A DNA stretch of 64,000 bases from Mycoplasmopsis citelli. GTDB taxonomy: Bacteria > Bacillota_I > Bacilli_A > Mycoplasmatales > Metamycoplasmataceae. Numbering within the stretch: the first letter of the stretch is position 1; each line of letters begins with the position of its first letter. The notes under the pieces were generated by a model. The model was not told the origin of the DNA and searched no databases. It saw only the letters and a program-made list of their open reading frames with translations. Positions 34,911 through 46,629 of the stretch are shown piece by piece. The translations under genes were made by a program, and so were the position numbers. The stretch spans positions 186,001 to 250,000 of the forward strand of contig NZ_LR215036.1 of the NCBI RefSeq assembly GCF_900660645.1, given 5' to 3'.

Positions 34911-37012
34911 TATTTTGTTGCCTTAGTTGGTTTGATTTTTTTAAATTTTAATTTACTTGCTCAATTTGGGTTTTTGGTATGAATATGATTAATTAGTCAA
35001 ATTGTTCCTGCTTGAGCAAAACTTCCAGCAATTAAAGCAACAATAAAGAAGACAATTCCAAGTCCTATTGATAATCCTAAATTTTCACTAATTAAATTGG
35101 TTTTAGCTAAAAAGACTACAAAAATCCCTCCGTGTGGTGCAATAATATTAACACCTAAAAGAGCTGAAACAAGACCAGCAACAGCTCCTCCAACTAAGTT
35201 AGCTGGAACTAATACTTTTGGGTTTTTTGATGTATAAGGAATTGCTCCTTCAGAAATAAAAGACATTCCAAAAAGGACATTAGATCATTTCCCGGCATCG
35301 CGATCTTCTTTGCTTCAAAGTTTTTTGCTTAAAAACATTGATAATGAAATTCCAAGTGGCGGAACCATTCCAGCTATCATAACCGCAGCCATTGAAAGGG
35401 TACTTGCTCCGTTAGCAATTGATAAAGTTCCAAAAATATAGGCTGATTTATTAATTGGCCCACCCAAATCACTAGCCATCATAAGTCCTAAAATGATTCC
35501 AAGCAATCAAGCTAAATAAGGTTTACCTTCAAAAAGTTGTAAAAATAGCACCAATCCTAAGTTAACGTAAATTAAAATAATATTTACTCCTCAAAATAGA
35601 ATTGAAATTGCTAAAGTTCCAAGCAACGGAATAAAGAGAATGTTTTTAATCCCTTGCATTGATTGTGGTAAATTTCCAAAAACATATTTTGCAAAAACAA
35701 TAACCATTGCCGCTGCAAAAAAGGCACCAAAAATTCCTCCAACAAATCCTGATCCAGTTCCTAAAAACTTGCTTGCATCCACTCCTGCACTGTCAATTGA
35801 ACCTTGTAAAAAGCTATAAGTATCAGCGACTTGACCACTAGCAATAGCTCCTATAACAAATCCTGGAAGTAATCCTTGACGTCCTACGAGAGCATAAGTA
35901 ATATAAGCAGCTAGCATCGGAACTGCTAATCCAAGTGCGATTTTTCCGATTTTAAAGACAATATTTGAAACTGAAGAATTAAATCCAAAGCTTCCAAGGA
36001 ATTCTTTTGAATTAAGATCAACTCCTTGCGAAGCTCCGATAATCATGTCAATTACAAACGCAATTGCTAGCATAATTCCGCCAAAAATAATAAATGGAAG
36101 CATATGCGAAATTCCTGACATTAACGAGCGTCACATTTTTTTAGTAAATCCATCAAAACTCATTTGAGCTTCTGAATTATCTTCAGTTTTGGTAATTCCT
36201 TGTAATTTTGTTCCTTGCTTGTTTAAAACTTTAGTAATTTGTTCTTCAGGTTTATGAATTGCTTTTTGGGTCGAAATTTCTAGCACATTATCACTATTTG
36301 CAAATCTTGATTTTTCAATTTCGCGATCAACAGCTAAAATAATTCCTTTAGCACCAGCAATTTCAGTATTGGTTAATTTATTATCAATCCCTTCAGCTCC
36401 TTGGGTTTCGATTTTAATTGAAACGTTCATTTTTTGTGCTTGTTGAAACAATTTTTCTTTAGCCATAAAGGTATGAGCTATCCCAGTGGGACAAGCAGTA
36501 ACTGCAACAACATCATAAACTGAATCTTTTGGATTACTTTGCTCTAAAGTTGAATCAACATCATAGTTATTAAGTAATTCAAGAAATTGTTCTGAGGTAT
36601 TAATTAAAGCAAGTTTTTCTTTAAATTGTTCATTAATAAGTAAAGTTGAAAGTTTCTGCATAATTGCTAAATGAGTATTTTCGCGCTCATTTTTTGATAA
36701 AACAATTGCAAAAATATATTTAACTGGCTGATTATCTAAAGATTGTCAATCTAGATCTTGTACTTTAATAAAAGCTAAAGTACTTTCAAGCACAATTTCT
36801 GAACCAATATGGGGCATAGCAATTGCATCGCCAATTCCAGTTGAAGCTTGTTTTTCGCGTTCTCAAAATAACTCGTTAGTTTTTTGAGTTTCAGAAACAT
36901 ATCCTTTTATTTTAAGCTGTTCACTTAAAAATAAAAGCGCTTCTTCTTTGGAAGTGATTTTATCATCAAAGAAAATAGTGTCTGATTTTTGAAATAAACT
37001 TGTAATTTTCAT
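34910..37012 (-). CDS. fruA: Fructose-specific PTS enzyme IIABC
   Basis: A 700-residue membrane permease that imports fructose and phosphorylates it at C1. Domain order is EIIA (residues 1-150, phospho-His68 in AMPH), EIIB (about 165-265, phospho-Cys174 in [14 protein letters not shown]) and EIIC (about 285-690, eight or so membrane segments, including [13 protein letters not shown]). ATG 37012 follows GAAAGGAATTAA. The gene is first in the fruA-fruK operon. Upstream are TATAAT, and next to the -35 position AATGTGGAAA, a half-site of the palindrome at 23915. Confidence 0.96.
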
Positions 37013-37024
37013 TTAATTCCTTTC

Positions 37025-37078
37025 TTTTTTTGTCTATAAATTATACAAAATTTGATTAAGAATTATTTCCACATTTTA
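37025..37078 (-). promoter_or_regulatory. fruA promoter with LacI-type half-site
   Basis: On the minus strand: AATGTGGAAA (about 37065-37075), then 18-20 bases, then TATAAT (about 37037-37042), then the Shine-Dalgarno sequence of fruA. The half-site equals one arm of the palindrome at 23915; the other arm is poorly kept. Confidence 0.6.
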
Positions 37079-37165
37079 CAAATAAAAAAAGAAAAATCGC
37101 AAAGTTAATTTGATATGAACCCCAAAAGTTGGACATTAAAATCCAAAATTAAGGGGTTCATTTTT

Positions 37166-37702
37166 ATGAAACTAAGTTACGAAGACAAAATCAAAATATA
37201 TCAATTACGCAAAAAAGGATTTACTGAAAAATCTTTAACAATAAAATTTAGAGTAAATCGTGCAATTATAAATTATATTGTCGCACTGATAAATCTTCAC
37301 GGGATTGAAATTGTTAAAAAGACTAAAAATCAATATTATTCTCCACAACTAAAATTAGAAATGATTAATCAAGTTCTTCTTAAAGGACATTCTACAAGAG
37401 AAATTTCACTTCAATATGGATTACCTAATTGAGGGATTCTTTCAAATTGAATTATTCAATACAAGAAAAATGGGTATACTATTGTTGAAAAGAAAAAAGG
37501 AAGGCCATCAAAAATGTGACGTAAGCCAAAGAAAACTTGAGAAGAATTAACATCACTTGAAAAAGCTAAACAAGAGATTGAATATCTTAGAACTGAGGTG
37601 ATTTTCCTAAAAAAGTTAAAAGGGATCCCGTTGGATCAAAAAGACTTACAGAATATAAAAGCCAAAAAGTTAAAGAAATGGTCGACGAAGGATTCTCATT
37701 AA
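37166..37702 (+). CDS. IS3-family transposase OrfA (copy 2)
   Basis: A 178-residue near copy of the OrfA at 27980, with the same helix-turn-helix regions. Changes include Lys to Asn in INYIVALIN and, in the middle, MGRKPKK to M-Trp-RKPKK through a GGA to TGA change that only mollicute decoding tolerates. The zipper region differs too (SLEKAKQEIEYL for PLERLEKENEYL). The start is ATG 37166; the in-frame ATG at 37115 lies in the terminal repeat and is unlikely to be used. The slip heptamer lies at 37609-37615. Confidence 0.92.
37609..37615 (+). promoter_or_regulatory. Programmed -1 frameshift heptamer (copy 2)
   Basis: A_AAA_AAG in the zero frame of orfA, identical to that of copy 1. Confidence 0.8.
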
Positions 37703-38517
37703 AAATTTTATTAAAAATTGCTCAACTATCACGTTCAACTTATTATTATCATCTTAAAAAAATCAATTCAGCTGATAAAAATAAAAATTTTAAAGACGAA
37801 ATTATATCTATATATAATGAACATAGAGGCAGTTATGGATATCGTCGTATTACTTTAGAACTCAAAAATCGTGGATATTTGGTAAATCATAAAAAAGTAA
37901 AAAGACTTATGAATTTGCTAAATTTAATTGGCGGAAATCGTAAGCGTAAAAAATATAAATCATACAAAGGCGAAGTGGACAAAAAAGCTCCAAACCTTAT
38001 TAATCGAGATTTTTATTCTAAAAAACCATTGCAAAAATGTTACACTGACATTACTGAATTTGCTTTACCTAGTCATTCTCAAAAACTTTATTTGTCAGCT
38101 ATTTTAGATGGTTATAATAGCGAAATTATCAGTTTTACTATATCTCGCTCCCCAAATTTATTGCAAGTTGAAAAAATGCTTAAAAAGGCTTTCACAAAAG
38201 CTAAATATAGTGGAACAATTTTACACAGTGATCAAGGTTGACAATATCAACATAATAGTTATCACAAATTTTTAAATTCTAAAGAGATAAAAGCTTCAAT
38301 GTCCCGAAAAGGTAATAGTCCAGATAATGGGATGATGGAATCATTTTTTGGAGTTTTAAAAACAGAAATGTTTTATGGCAAGGAACATACTTTTAAATCG
38401 CTTGAACAATTAGAAAAAGCTATTATCAATTACATTGATTACTACAATAACAAAAGAATTAAAGTTAGATTAAAAGGACTTAGCCCTGTCCAATACAGAA
38501 CTAAGTTCCTTCAATAA
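37678..38517 (+). CDS. IS3-family transposase OrfB, DDE catalytic (copy 2)
   Basis: A 279-residue copy of the OrfB at 28492 with two visible changes (EVGKKA to EVDKKA and FALTSH to FALPSH). The DDE residues in CYTDITEF, HSDQGWQY and DNGMMESFF are intact, so this copy also looks active. One TGA is read as Trp at the same place as in copy 1. Confidence 0.93.
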
Positions 38518-38584
38518 TTTTTTGTCTAACTTTTGGGGTTCATATCAATTTGCGATTTTATCGTGGGTACTTTTTATTTAAAAA

Positions 38585-40459
38585 TTATTTTTTAAGGTTT
38601 GGAAGAGTAAGTTTAAAACTTGCATCACGAGCTACTTCCCAAAGAATTTCTCCATAAGTAGGATGAGGGTGAATGGTGTGAGCAATTTCGTGAACACTAA
38701 TTTCTTGTTCCATCGCAAGAGCAACTTCAGCAATATAATCAGTTGCGTGTGGGCCAACAATTCATGCTCCTAAAATTTCTCCAAATTCTTTATCAACTAC
38801 TAGTTTAGCAAATCCACTTGTGTTAACTGAAGCAATCGATTTTCCAAGGTGATCAAAGGTATATTTAGTGCTAAAAACATTTTTCCCTTGTGCACGAGCT
38901 TGTTCTTCAGTAAGTCCAATAAAGGCAATTTCTGGATTGGTGTAAATACATCCAGCTACCGATTTAGGTTTATAAACAGATTTAACTTTATCACCTAAAA
39001 TATCATAAATAGCTGTTAGTGAATGAGCGTATGCTACATGAGCAAGCATCGCTTGTCCGGTAACATCTCCAATTGCATAAACTCCAGGAACATTAGTTCT
39101 TTGATGTTCATCAACAAGCACTTCACCACGTTCCCCAAGTTTAATACCCGCTTCAGCAAGTCCTTGTGAATTTGGTGTTCTACCTGTAGCTGTAAGAATA
39201 AGTTCTTGTTCAAGAACTCTTTCTTGACCTTTTACATCAACATAAAGTTTGTTCTTTTCATATTTTTGAGTTTGAGCTTCAAAAAGAACTTCAACTCCAA
39301 GTTTTTCAAGCATTTTGTTAACTTCAACTGAAACTTCTTTATCTGCAGCTGGAAGCAATCTGTCAGTATTTTGAATAATAACAACTTTAGCTCCTAAAAC
39401 TGAGAAAATACTTGCAAATTCAAGTCCAATAACCCCACCACCAATAATAGTAACTGATTTTGGACGTTTTTCTTTTCAGTTAATCGCTTCTCTAGAGGTG
39501 ATAATTTTATTGTCTTTATATCCTTGTTCAAATCCAGGAACTTTAAGTAATTTATTAGCACTTGAACCAGTAGCTAAAATTAAGTTTTTGGTTCTATACA
39601 CTTTTCCATTAACTTCAACAACACGATCGCCTAAAACTTTTGCTTCTCCAACAACAGTTTTAGCTTTTGAGAATTTCATAAGCATTTCTACTGATTTAGA
39701 AATTTTGCTTACAACTTCTTCTTTTCTTTGATGCATTGCTACTCAAGTTTTATCTTCAGCAACTTCTTGTTCTTTTTTAAGAACAATTCCATATTCACTT
39801 ACATGCTTAATATTTTGCACTATTTCTGCGGTTTTAAGTAGTGTTTTAGTTGGAATACATCCAGTATTTAAACAAACTCCACCTCAGAATGACTTTTCGA
39901 TAATAAGAGTTTTAAGTCCGCTTTTACCAGCTTCTGAAGCCGCTAAATATCCTCCTGGACCTGATCCAACAACAATTACGTCAAATTCTTCATCAACTTT
40001 TCCGTTGTAAGGTTTAACATCTCCGCTAGGAGTTGCTTGTGTTGAGACTGGAGTTTCAACTTTTTGTTGAACAATTGGAGGGGTTGATTTTTTGAAAAAA
40101 CTTAAATCAATTAAATCATCATTAACTGATAATTCACCAACAACACTAGCTGCACCTTCTTTTGGTTTATCTTCTGTTTTTGAATTTTCTGCAACTGGAG
40201 CTTCTTCAGCGACACTATCCCCTGAACCATCATCAATTAAAAAAATTTCTTGTCCTACGTGAATTACATCACCTACAGCCATCATAATTTTAACGATTTT
40301 ACCATCAACTGGAGAGGTAATGTCTGAGGTTACTTTATCAGTTTCAACACTAAAAAGGTTATCACCCTCTTTAATTTCTTGTCCTTCTTTTACATAAACT
40401 TCAGCAACTGTACCTTCGTGAAGTCCTTCACCAATATCAGCGAATTGAAATTTATACAT
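38585..40459 (-). CDS. lpdA: Dihydrolipoamide dehydrogenase (E3) with N-terminal lipoyl domain
   Basis: A 624-residue flavoprotein that reoxidises the lipoamide of the pyruvate dehydrogenase complex. Residues 1-80 form a lipoyl domain with the acceptor lysine in VETDKVTSD (Lys42). An Ala/Pro/Thr linker follows, then FAD binding (DVIVVGSGPGGYLAA), the redox pair in GGVCLNTGCIPTK (Cys196/Cys201), NAD binding and the second FAD motif (YAIGDVTG), and the interface motif (HAHPT-like HTIHPHPTYGE). TGA is read as Trp four times. It is last in the pdhA-pdhB-pdhC-lpdA operon, one base after the E2 stop. Here it carries the only lipoyl domain in the operon. Confidence 0.96.
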
Positions 40460-40460
40460 A

Positions 40461-41402
40461 TTAGTACACTCCTAAAACTTCAGGTTTTTCAAGTAATTCT
40501 TTAACTCTTGAAGCAAAACGACCAATTTCTGCACCATCAATTCAACGGTGATCAGCTGCAACGGTAATGTACATTACTTTTCCAGGAACTACAGCTCCAT
40601 TTTTAACAACTGGTTTATCAACAATAGCACCAACTCCGGCAATAGCAAGCTCTGGATAGTTAATAACTGGAACTCCAAATAAACTTCCAACACTTCCGTA
40701 GTTAGTTACAGTAAATCCGGCACCTTTCATTTCTGCAGGTTTAATGGTTTTGGTTCTTGCCGCTTGAGCTAAACGCATAATTTCTTTAGCTAAATCTATT
40801 ACTGATAATTGATCAGCTCCGGGAATAACCGGAACCATAAGTCCAGCTTCAGTATCAACAGCAAATCCTAAGTTAATTACTCCAGGAAAATCTAAAGTTG
40901 ATTTTGTTTCATTGTATTTAGCAGTAAATTTAGGAAACTCTTTAAGTGCTACAGCTACAGCTTTTAAGATATAAGGTAAAAAGGTAAGTTTAACATTTTC
41001 GCTTTTTAAAACTAAATCTTTAATCGATGAACGTAGGTCTCATAATCTAGTCATGTCAATTTCATGAACTAAGTTCACATAAGCAACATTATCCCATGAA
41101 TTAGTCATTGCTTTTGCAATAGCTTTTCTAATTGGGGTTACTGGTTCTGAATATGGTTCTCCGCTCACAACTCTTGGGGCTACAGGTTTTGGTGCAGCTA
41201 CTGGAGCTGAACTTGCGGGAGTAGCAGTAACTTTTTGTTCTGAAGCTTGAGTAGGTGCAGGAGTGCTAGCTTTAGGTTGTGCTAAATATGCATCTAAATC
41301 AGCTAATAAAATTCTTCCGTTTTCTCCAGAACCTTTAACTAAAGATAAATCAATTCCTAGTTTTGCTGCTTTTGCACGAACAATAGGGGTAGTTTTAATC
41401 AT
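40461..41402 (-). CDS. pdhC: PDH E2 dihydrolipoamide acetyltransferase lacking a lipoyl domain
   Basis: A 313-residue acyltransferase that moves the acetyl group from lipoamide to CoA. It begins directly with a peripheral-subunit-binding domain (PIVRAKAAKLGIDLSLVKGSG, residues 6-42), then an Ala/Pro/Thr linker, then the catalytic domain (about 95-313) with the active-site AADHRWIDGAEIGRF. The usual N-terminal lipoyl domain is absent: only 31 bp separate the start from the pdhB stop, so it was not missed. Lipoylation must come from the domain on LpdA or from a protein encoded elsewhere. ATG 41402 follows AAGGAGATG. Confidence 0.93.
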
Positions 41403-41433
41403 TATTTATTCATCTCCTTTTATTAATTTATTC

Positions 41434-42432
41434 TTACATATTAAATGACATTACTTCTTTAACTTTTTCAACAATTTTGTCATCATTAATTGCGTGGAAA
41501 CTTTCTCCCTTAGGAAGCGGAACAGTAATATCATATCCGGTTAAACGAGCCATTGGAGCTTGTAGATATTCAAAAGCTTTTTCGTTAACTCTAGCCATAA
41601 TTTCTGCAGAAACAGAAAAGCTTCTAACAGCTTCATGAACTACAAGTAATCTTCCAGTTTTTTTCACTGATTCAATAATGGTTGTATGATCTAAAGGTTT
41701 AATGGTTCTAAGATCAATAAGCTCAATTGAAATTTCAGGATTTGTTTCTCTAAGTTTTTTCATTGCTGAAAGCGATTCATGAACTTGCGCTCCATAAGTT
41801 ACTAATGTTAAATCGGTTCCTTCAACTAAAACATTAGCTTTTCCAATTTCAACTTCATAGTATTCAGCAGGAATTTCTTGTTTTCCAGCACGATAGATTT
41901 TTTTATTTTCTAAGAAAATAACTGGATCAGGATCATTAATAGCTGCTAAAAGAAGTCCTTTAGTATCGTAAGGGAACGCTGGCATAACTACTTTTAACCC
42001 TGGAACATGAGAGTAAATAGCTTCTAAAGCTTCAGAGTGGTGTTCCAAAGCTCTAATTCCTCCACCCATAGGCATTCTAATAACAAGCGGTACATGTAAA
42101 CGACCTCTTGAACGGTTTCTGTATCTTGCAGCATGAGTGAAAATTTGTTGCATTGCTGGGTATGAAAATCCTTGAAATTGAATTTCCCCAATTGGTTTAA
42201 GACCCATCATCGAAGCTCCAATAGCAACCCCAGCAATAGCAGCTTCAGAAATAGGAGTATCAAAAACTCTATGAACTCCGTATTTTGCTTGAAGACCTTG
42301 TGTAGCACGGAAAACTCCACCCTCAAAACCTGCATCTTCTCCAAATAAAACTACATTTGGATCTCTTTCCATAGCAAGGTCAAGAGCGTGAGTTAAGGCT
42401 TCAATATTATTAACAACTTTAGTTTCAGCCAT
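41434..42432 (-). CDS. pdhB: Pyruvate dehydrogenase E1 beta subunit
   Basis: A 332-residue subunit of the thiamine-diphosphate enzyme that decarboxylates pyruvate. Family sequence is clear: ALDLAMERDPNVVLFGEDAGFEGGVFRAT at the cofactor interface, AGVAIGASMMGLKPIGEIQF, HVPGLKVVMPAFPYDTKGLL and the C-terminal ERL-equivalent TGYDITVPLP. The length is typical. ATG 42432 follows AAAGGAG, 20 bp after the pdhA stop. Second gene of the operon. Confidence 0.97.
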   Translation of the reverse strand: MAETKVVNNIEALTHALDLAMERDPNVVLFGEDAGFEGGVFRATQGLQAKYGVHRVFDTPISEAAIAGVAIGASMMGLKPIGEIQFQGFSYPAMQQIFTHAARYRNRSRGRLHVPLVIRMPMGGGIRALEHHSEALEAIYSHVPGLKVVMPAFPYDTKGLLLAAINDPDPVIFLENKKIYRAGKQEIPAEYYEVEIGKANVLVEGTDLTLVTYGAQVHESLSAMKKLRETNPEISIELIDLRTIKPLDHTTIIESVKKTGRLLVVHEAVRSFSVSAEIMARVNEKAFEYLQAPMARLTGYDITVPLPKGESFHAINDDKIVEKVKEVMSFNM

Positions 42433-42452
42433 TATTTAACTCCTTTCTTTGA

Positions 42453-43556
42453 TTAAAATTCAATTGCTTCTTGTTTTTGCTCTTGTAAGTATTCTGGAAG
42501 TTTTTCATAAGTATAATCAAAGACATCTTCTAATTTAGCGTTAATTTTGGTCATACTTTCTTCGTAAGCTTTTTTCACAAAATCAAGTGATTCTTCTCAA
42601 ATTTTAGTTTTGGTAGCTTCATCCATAGCTCCAATGCTGTAAAGGTAGTTTTCAAAACGGTGCATTGGTTCTCATTTTTCGTGTTCTTTTTCTTCAGCTT
42701 CAGTTCTATACACACGTGGGTTATCTGAAGTTGTATGAACACCTTGTCTTCAGGTTACAAATTCAACAAGAATTGGTTTACTTTCATTTCTTGAGTATTC
42801 AATAGCATCTTTAATAGCTTCATAACTAGCTAAAAAGTCATTACCATCAACTCTAATTCCTGCACATCCATAAGCGTGAGCTTTAGCTGAAATTGTTGAA
42901 GAAACTGATTCAAAGTGATTTGGAGTTGAGATAGCTCATTGATTGTTGTTTACACAAAATACTGCTGGTCATTGTTGGACAGCAGCAAAGTTAATTCCTT
43001 CTGAGAATTCTCCTTCTGTTGTTCCTCCGTTACCTATAAATGTAACAGCTACTCCTCCAGTTTTTTTATGTTTCATTGCATATGCCACTCCGGCTGCATG
43101 CGAAATTTGTGAACCTATAACAATGTTTACCGGAGTTACATTAACACCTTCAGGAATGTTGCATCCTCATTCGTTTCCATTTCAGTAAAGTAATTGATTT
43201 ACCATAGGAACACCAAGAGCTAACATAGTTGCATTTGATCTAAAGGCTGGAAGAAATCAATCCACTTTAGGATTCATTGCATAAGCAGTTGCTACTTGAA
43301 GTGCTTCTTCTCCGAAGTTTGGAGCAAAAGTTAGCATACGTCCTTGTCTTTGAAGTTGCATCATGTAGGTATCTTGTTGTCTAGATAATACCATCCATTT
43401 GTATGCTTCAACTAATTGTTCTTTAGTAAGTGGTGATTTGTAGTTTTTATCAATTAAATCACCATTAATATCTAAAACTCTAATCATTTCATTAGGATCA
43501 GACATAATGTTAAGTTTACCGTCTTTATCTAATGCGTATTTATAAGTTTGTGACAT
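42453..43556 (-). CDS. pdhA: Pyruvate dehydrogenase E1 alpha subunit
   Basis: A 367-residue subunit. It has the thiamine-diphosphate motif (GNGGTTEGEFSEGINFAAV...CVNNNQWAIS), although the usual GDG is GNG, and RVDGNDFLASY. Several TGA(Trp) codons occur. ATG 43556 follows GAAAGGAAATTAG. It leads the PDH operon; the 130-bp upstream region holds inverted and direct repeats (GAATTACCTAAA twice, AGGTAAT-AGA-ATTACCT) and one AATGTGGAAA half-site. Confidence 0.97.
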
Positions 43557-43585
43557 CTAATTTCCTTTCGTTTTTAATTAAGTAA

Positions 43586-43680
43586 AGGTAATAGAATTAC
43601 CTAAAGCTATTTTACTACTTTATTAGGTTTTTTTCTCCTAAAAGAGCTTTGAATTACCTAAAAAATCCTAAATGTGGAAA
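43586..43680 (-). promoter_or_regulatory. pdhA upstream regulatory region with repeats
   Basis: Contains the inverted repeat AGGTAAT-AGA-ATTACCT (43586-43602), a direct repeat GAATTACCTAAA at 43594-43605 and 43651-43662, and AATGTGGAAA (about 43670-43679), the half-site of the palindrome at 23915. The first repeat lies close to the start codon, in a position to block initiation. Confidence 0.6.
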
Positions 43681-43684
43681 ATAT

Positions 43685-45430
43685 TTACATATTCAGTTTG
43701 ATAATTTTAGCAATTCTTAAACCCACAACTTTCGCTAGTTCTGCTTCGGAGGCATTATAAATAGAAGCAAAATCTTTAAAGTGCTTAAGAAGTTTTATTT
43801 CTGAAGTAAGTCCAACTCCTTTAATTTGAGAAAGTTTACTTTCAATTGAAGCATTTCGATGTTTTGATCGAAAATATTCTTTAGCATATTGATCGACTTT
43901 AGCTTGTAAAAAACTTAAATAATTGAATAAATCTAAATCCTCAATTTTTAAATTGGTTTTATTTTTTAGAACAATTTCTCTAGTTAAATGTTTTTCATCT
44001 TTAACAAGACCAATTAGATTAATTTTTTTATAATCTAAAAATTTAACTGTTTTTAAAGCTTTAATAAAAGCACTAATTTGAGCAGCTGCTCCATCAACGA
44101 TAAATAAATCATTGTATTGATAATTATTAAAGATAAATTCATTAATATTAAGGTAGTTTTTAACATTATAAAACATATATTCGCTATCTGCAAGTTTGTT
44201 TTTTGCAGTTAAAAGTTTATTAATATTGAATTTACGATTTAAGTTTTTAATATTTCCTTGAACATCAAAAGCCATTCCAACTCCAACAACAAAGGTATTA
44301 TTTAAATTTGAATTATCAAAAATAAAAATCCGATTAATAGGGAGTTTGATTTGCAATAAACTTTGCAACTTTTCAAAACATTGTTGAATTTGAAACTGCT
44401 GCTGTTGAGTTTTGAGAAATTTTTGTTCAAAGGAATATTCTAAGTTTTCATATGCTTGATTAACTAAGTTTTTAAGAGATCCAATTTTAGGAAAAGCAAC
44501 TTTTTTACTTAAAAATCCAAAATCAACACTATCATATTTTTCGCTTAGCACAATTACATCAGCACTTTCATGTTTTAAATAATATTGCTCTAAAATCTCG
44601 GTAATATCGCTTTCTTCATCAACCAGCGAATCAATAAAAAAATATCGATGCGAAACTTGTACCCCAAAACGAAAGCTCATCACAAAAACGTGAGTGATAT
44701 TATTTAAATGTTTAAAGGCAAAAATATCAATATTTTTTTTATTGGATATTTCAGTGACTTGTCGTTGTTTCATCTCTTCAAGCAGTTGAATTGAATCTCG
44801 ATACTCGATTGCAACTTCAAAATTAGTTCTTTGAGCTGCTTGATCACGTTTTTGATATAGTTCTTTGATGAAATTGCTGTTTTTGAGCTTTAAAACATCA
44901 ATAATTTGATTATAGGTTTCTTTTAAAGTTTCATCATTTTTATATTCAATTGGCAATCCATCTTTATATAAAAAATTTCTTTGCAATACGTTAATTAATT
45001 CATGTCGCTTAAAACCAGCTGTAATTGGACCATAATAAAAAGTATTTGGAGCATTTATATTAATTTTTGGAGATGGCCCAATTTCAATTTTTTTACTTTT
45101 AAGAGCTACTTTAATGTAGCTATAAGTTTTATCATCTTTTAATTTAATATTATATTTAGGTTTGTATTTTTCAATGTATTGCTTTTCTAAAACTAGCGTG
45201 CTTTGTTCACTATCTTTAATTACAAAATCAAAATCACTTATTTCGCTAACTAATTTTGTGGTTTTATACGAATTAATACTTCCTTTAAAGTATTGCTTCA
45301 TTCGCTTAAATAAATTAATTGCTTTTCCGACATAAATAACTTCATTTAAGGAGTTTTTTCATAAATAAACTCCTGGTTTTTTAGGTACATTATTTAATCT
45401 TTGAAGCAAAGATAGATGATAGTTGTTCAT
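43685..45430 (-). CDS. uvrC: Excinuclease ABC subunit C
   Basis: A 581-residue nuclease that makes both incisions in nucleotide excision repair. Domains: GIY-YIG (PGVYLWKN...IYVGKAINLFKRM, residues 17-45), UVR motif (EVAIEYRDSIQLLEEMKQRQ, about 200), RNase-H-like half (FDNSNLNNT..., DLFIVDGAAAQISA) and a C-terminal helix-hairpin-helix (SQIKGVGLTSEIKLLKHF, AKVVGLR). I chose ATG 45430: it restores the GIY-YIG domain that an internal Met would cut, reading TGA 45357 region as Trp. A TATAAT lies seven bases upstream, so the message is probably leaderless. Confidence 0.95.
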
Positions 45431-45436
45431 AAAACA

Positions 45437-45442
45437 ATTATA
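45437..45442 (-). promoter_or_regulatory. uvrC -10 box with leaderless spacing
   Basis: On the minus strand TATAAT ends six bases before the uvrC ATG; no Shine-Dalgarno sequence is present. Confidence 0.5.
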
Positions 45443-45476
45443 TTAAAGTTGAATTTTTAGGTTTCAAAAAGTACAT

Positions 45477-45502
45477 AAAAAGATAAGTTTACTTATCTTT
45501 TT
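45477..45502 (-). terminator. gap terminator
   Basis: AAAAAGATAAG pairs with CTTATCTTTTT around a TTTA loop, 20 bp after the gap stop on the minus strand. Confidence 0.88.
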
Positions 45503-45521
45503 ATAAACAAATTAAGCAACA

Positions 45522-46526
<1,005 letters not shown>

Positions 46527-46629
46527 AAATATTATCCTTTCATCAAAGTATTTTTTTAGTAACTTATATATTATTAATATTATAATATATTATAATACAT
46601 TATAATTTTAAAATTTACGTATATAAAGA

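Larger units (their letters stand above)
37111..38547 (+). mobile_element. IS3-family (IS150 group) element, copy 2
   Basis: A complete 1437-bp element in the same orientation as copy 1, with the same terminal repeats and an ATT target repeat (37108-37110 and 38548-38550). It differs from copy 1 by one G in the leader and by scattered substitutions in orfA. Confidence 0.95.
37097..38562 (-). terminator. pdh operon terminator split by IS copy 2
   Basis: AAAATCGCAAA (about 37094-37103) and TTTGCGATTTT (38550-38560) are perfect reverse complements and lie on either side of the IS. With the IS and one ATT removed they form an 11-bp hairpin with a GTTAA loop, followed on the minus strand by a T-rich tail, downstream of lpdA. 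Confidence 0.8.
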
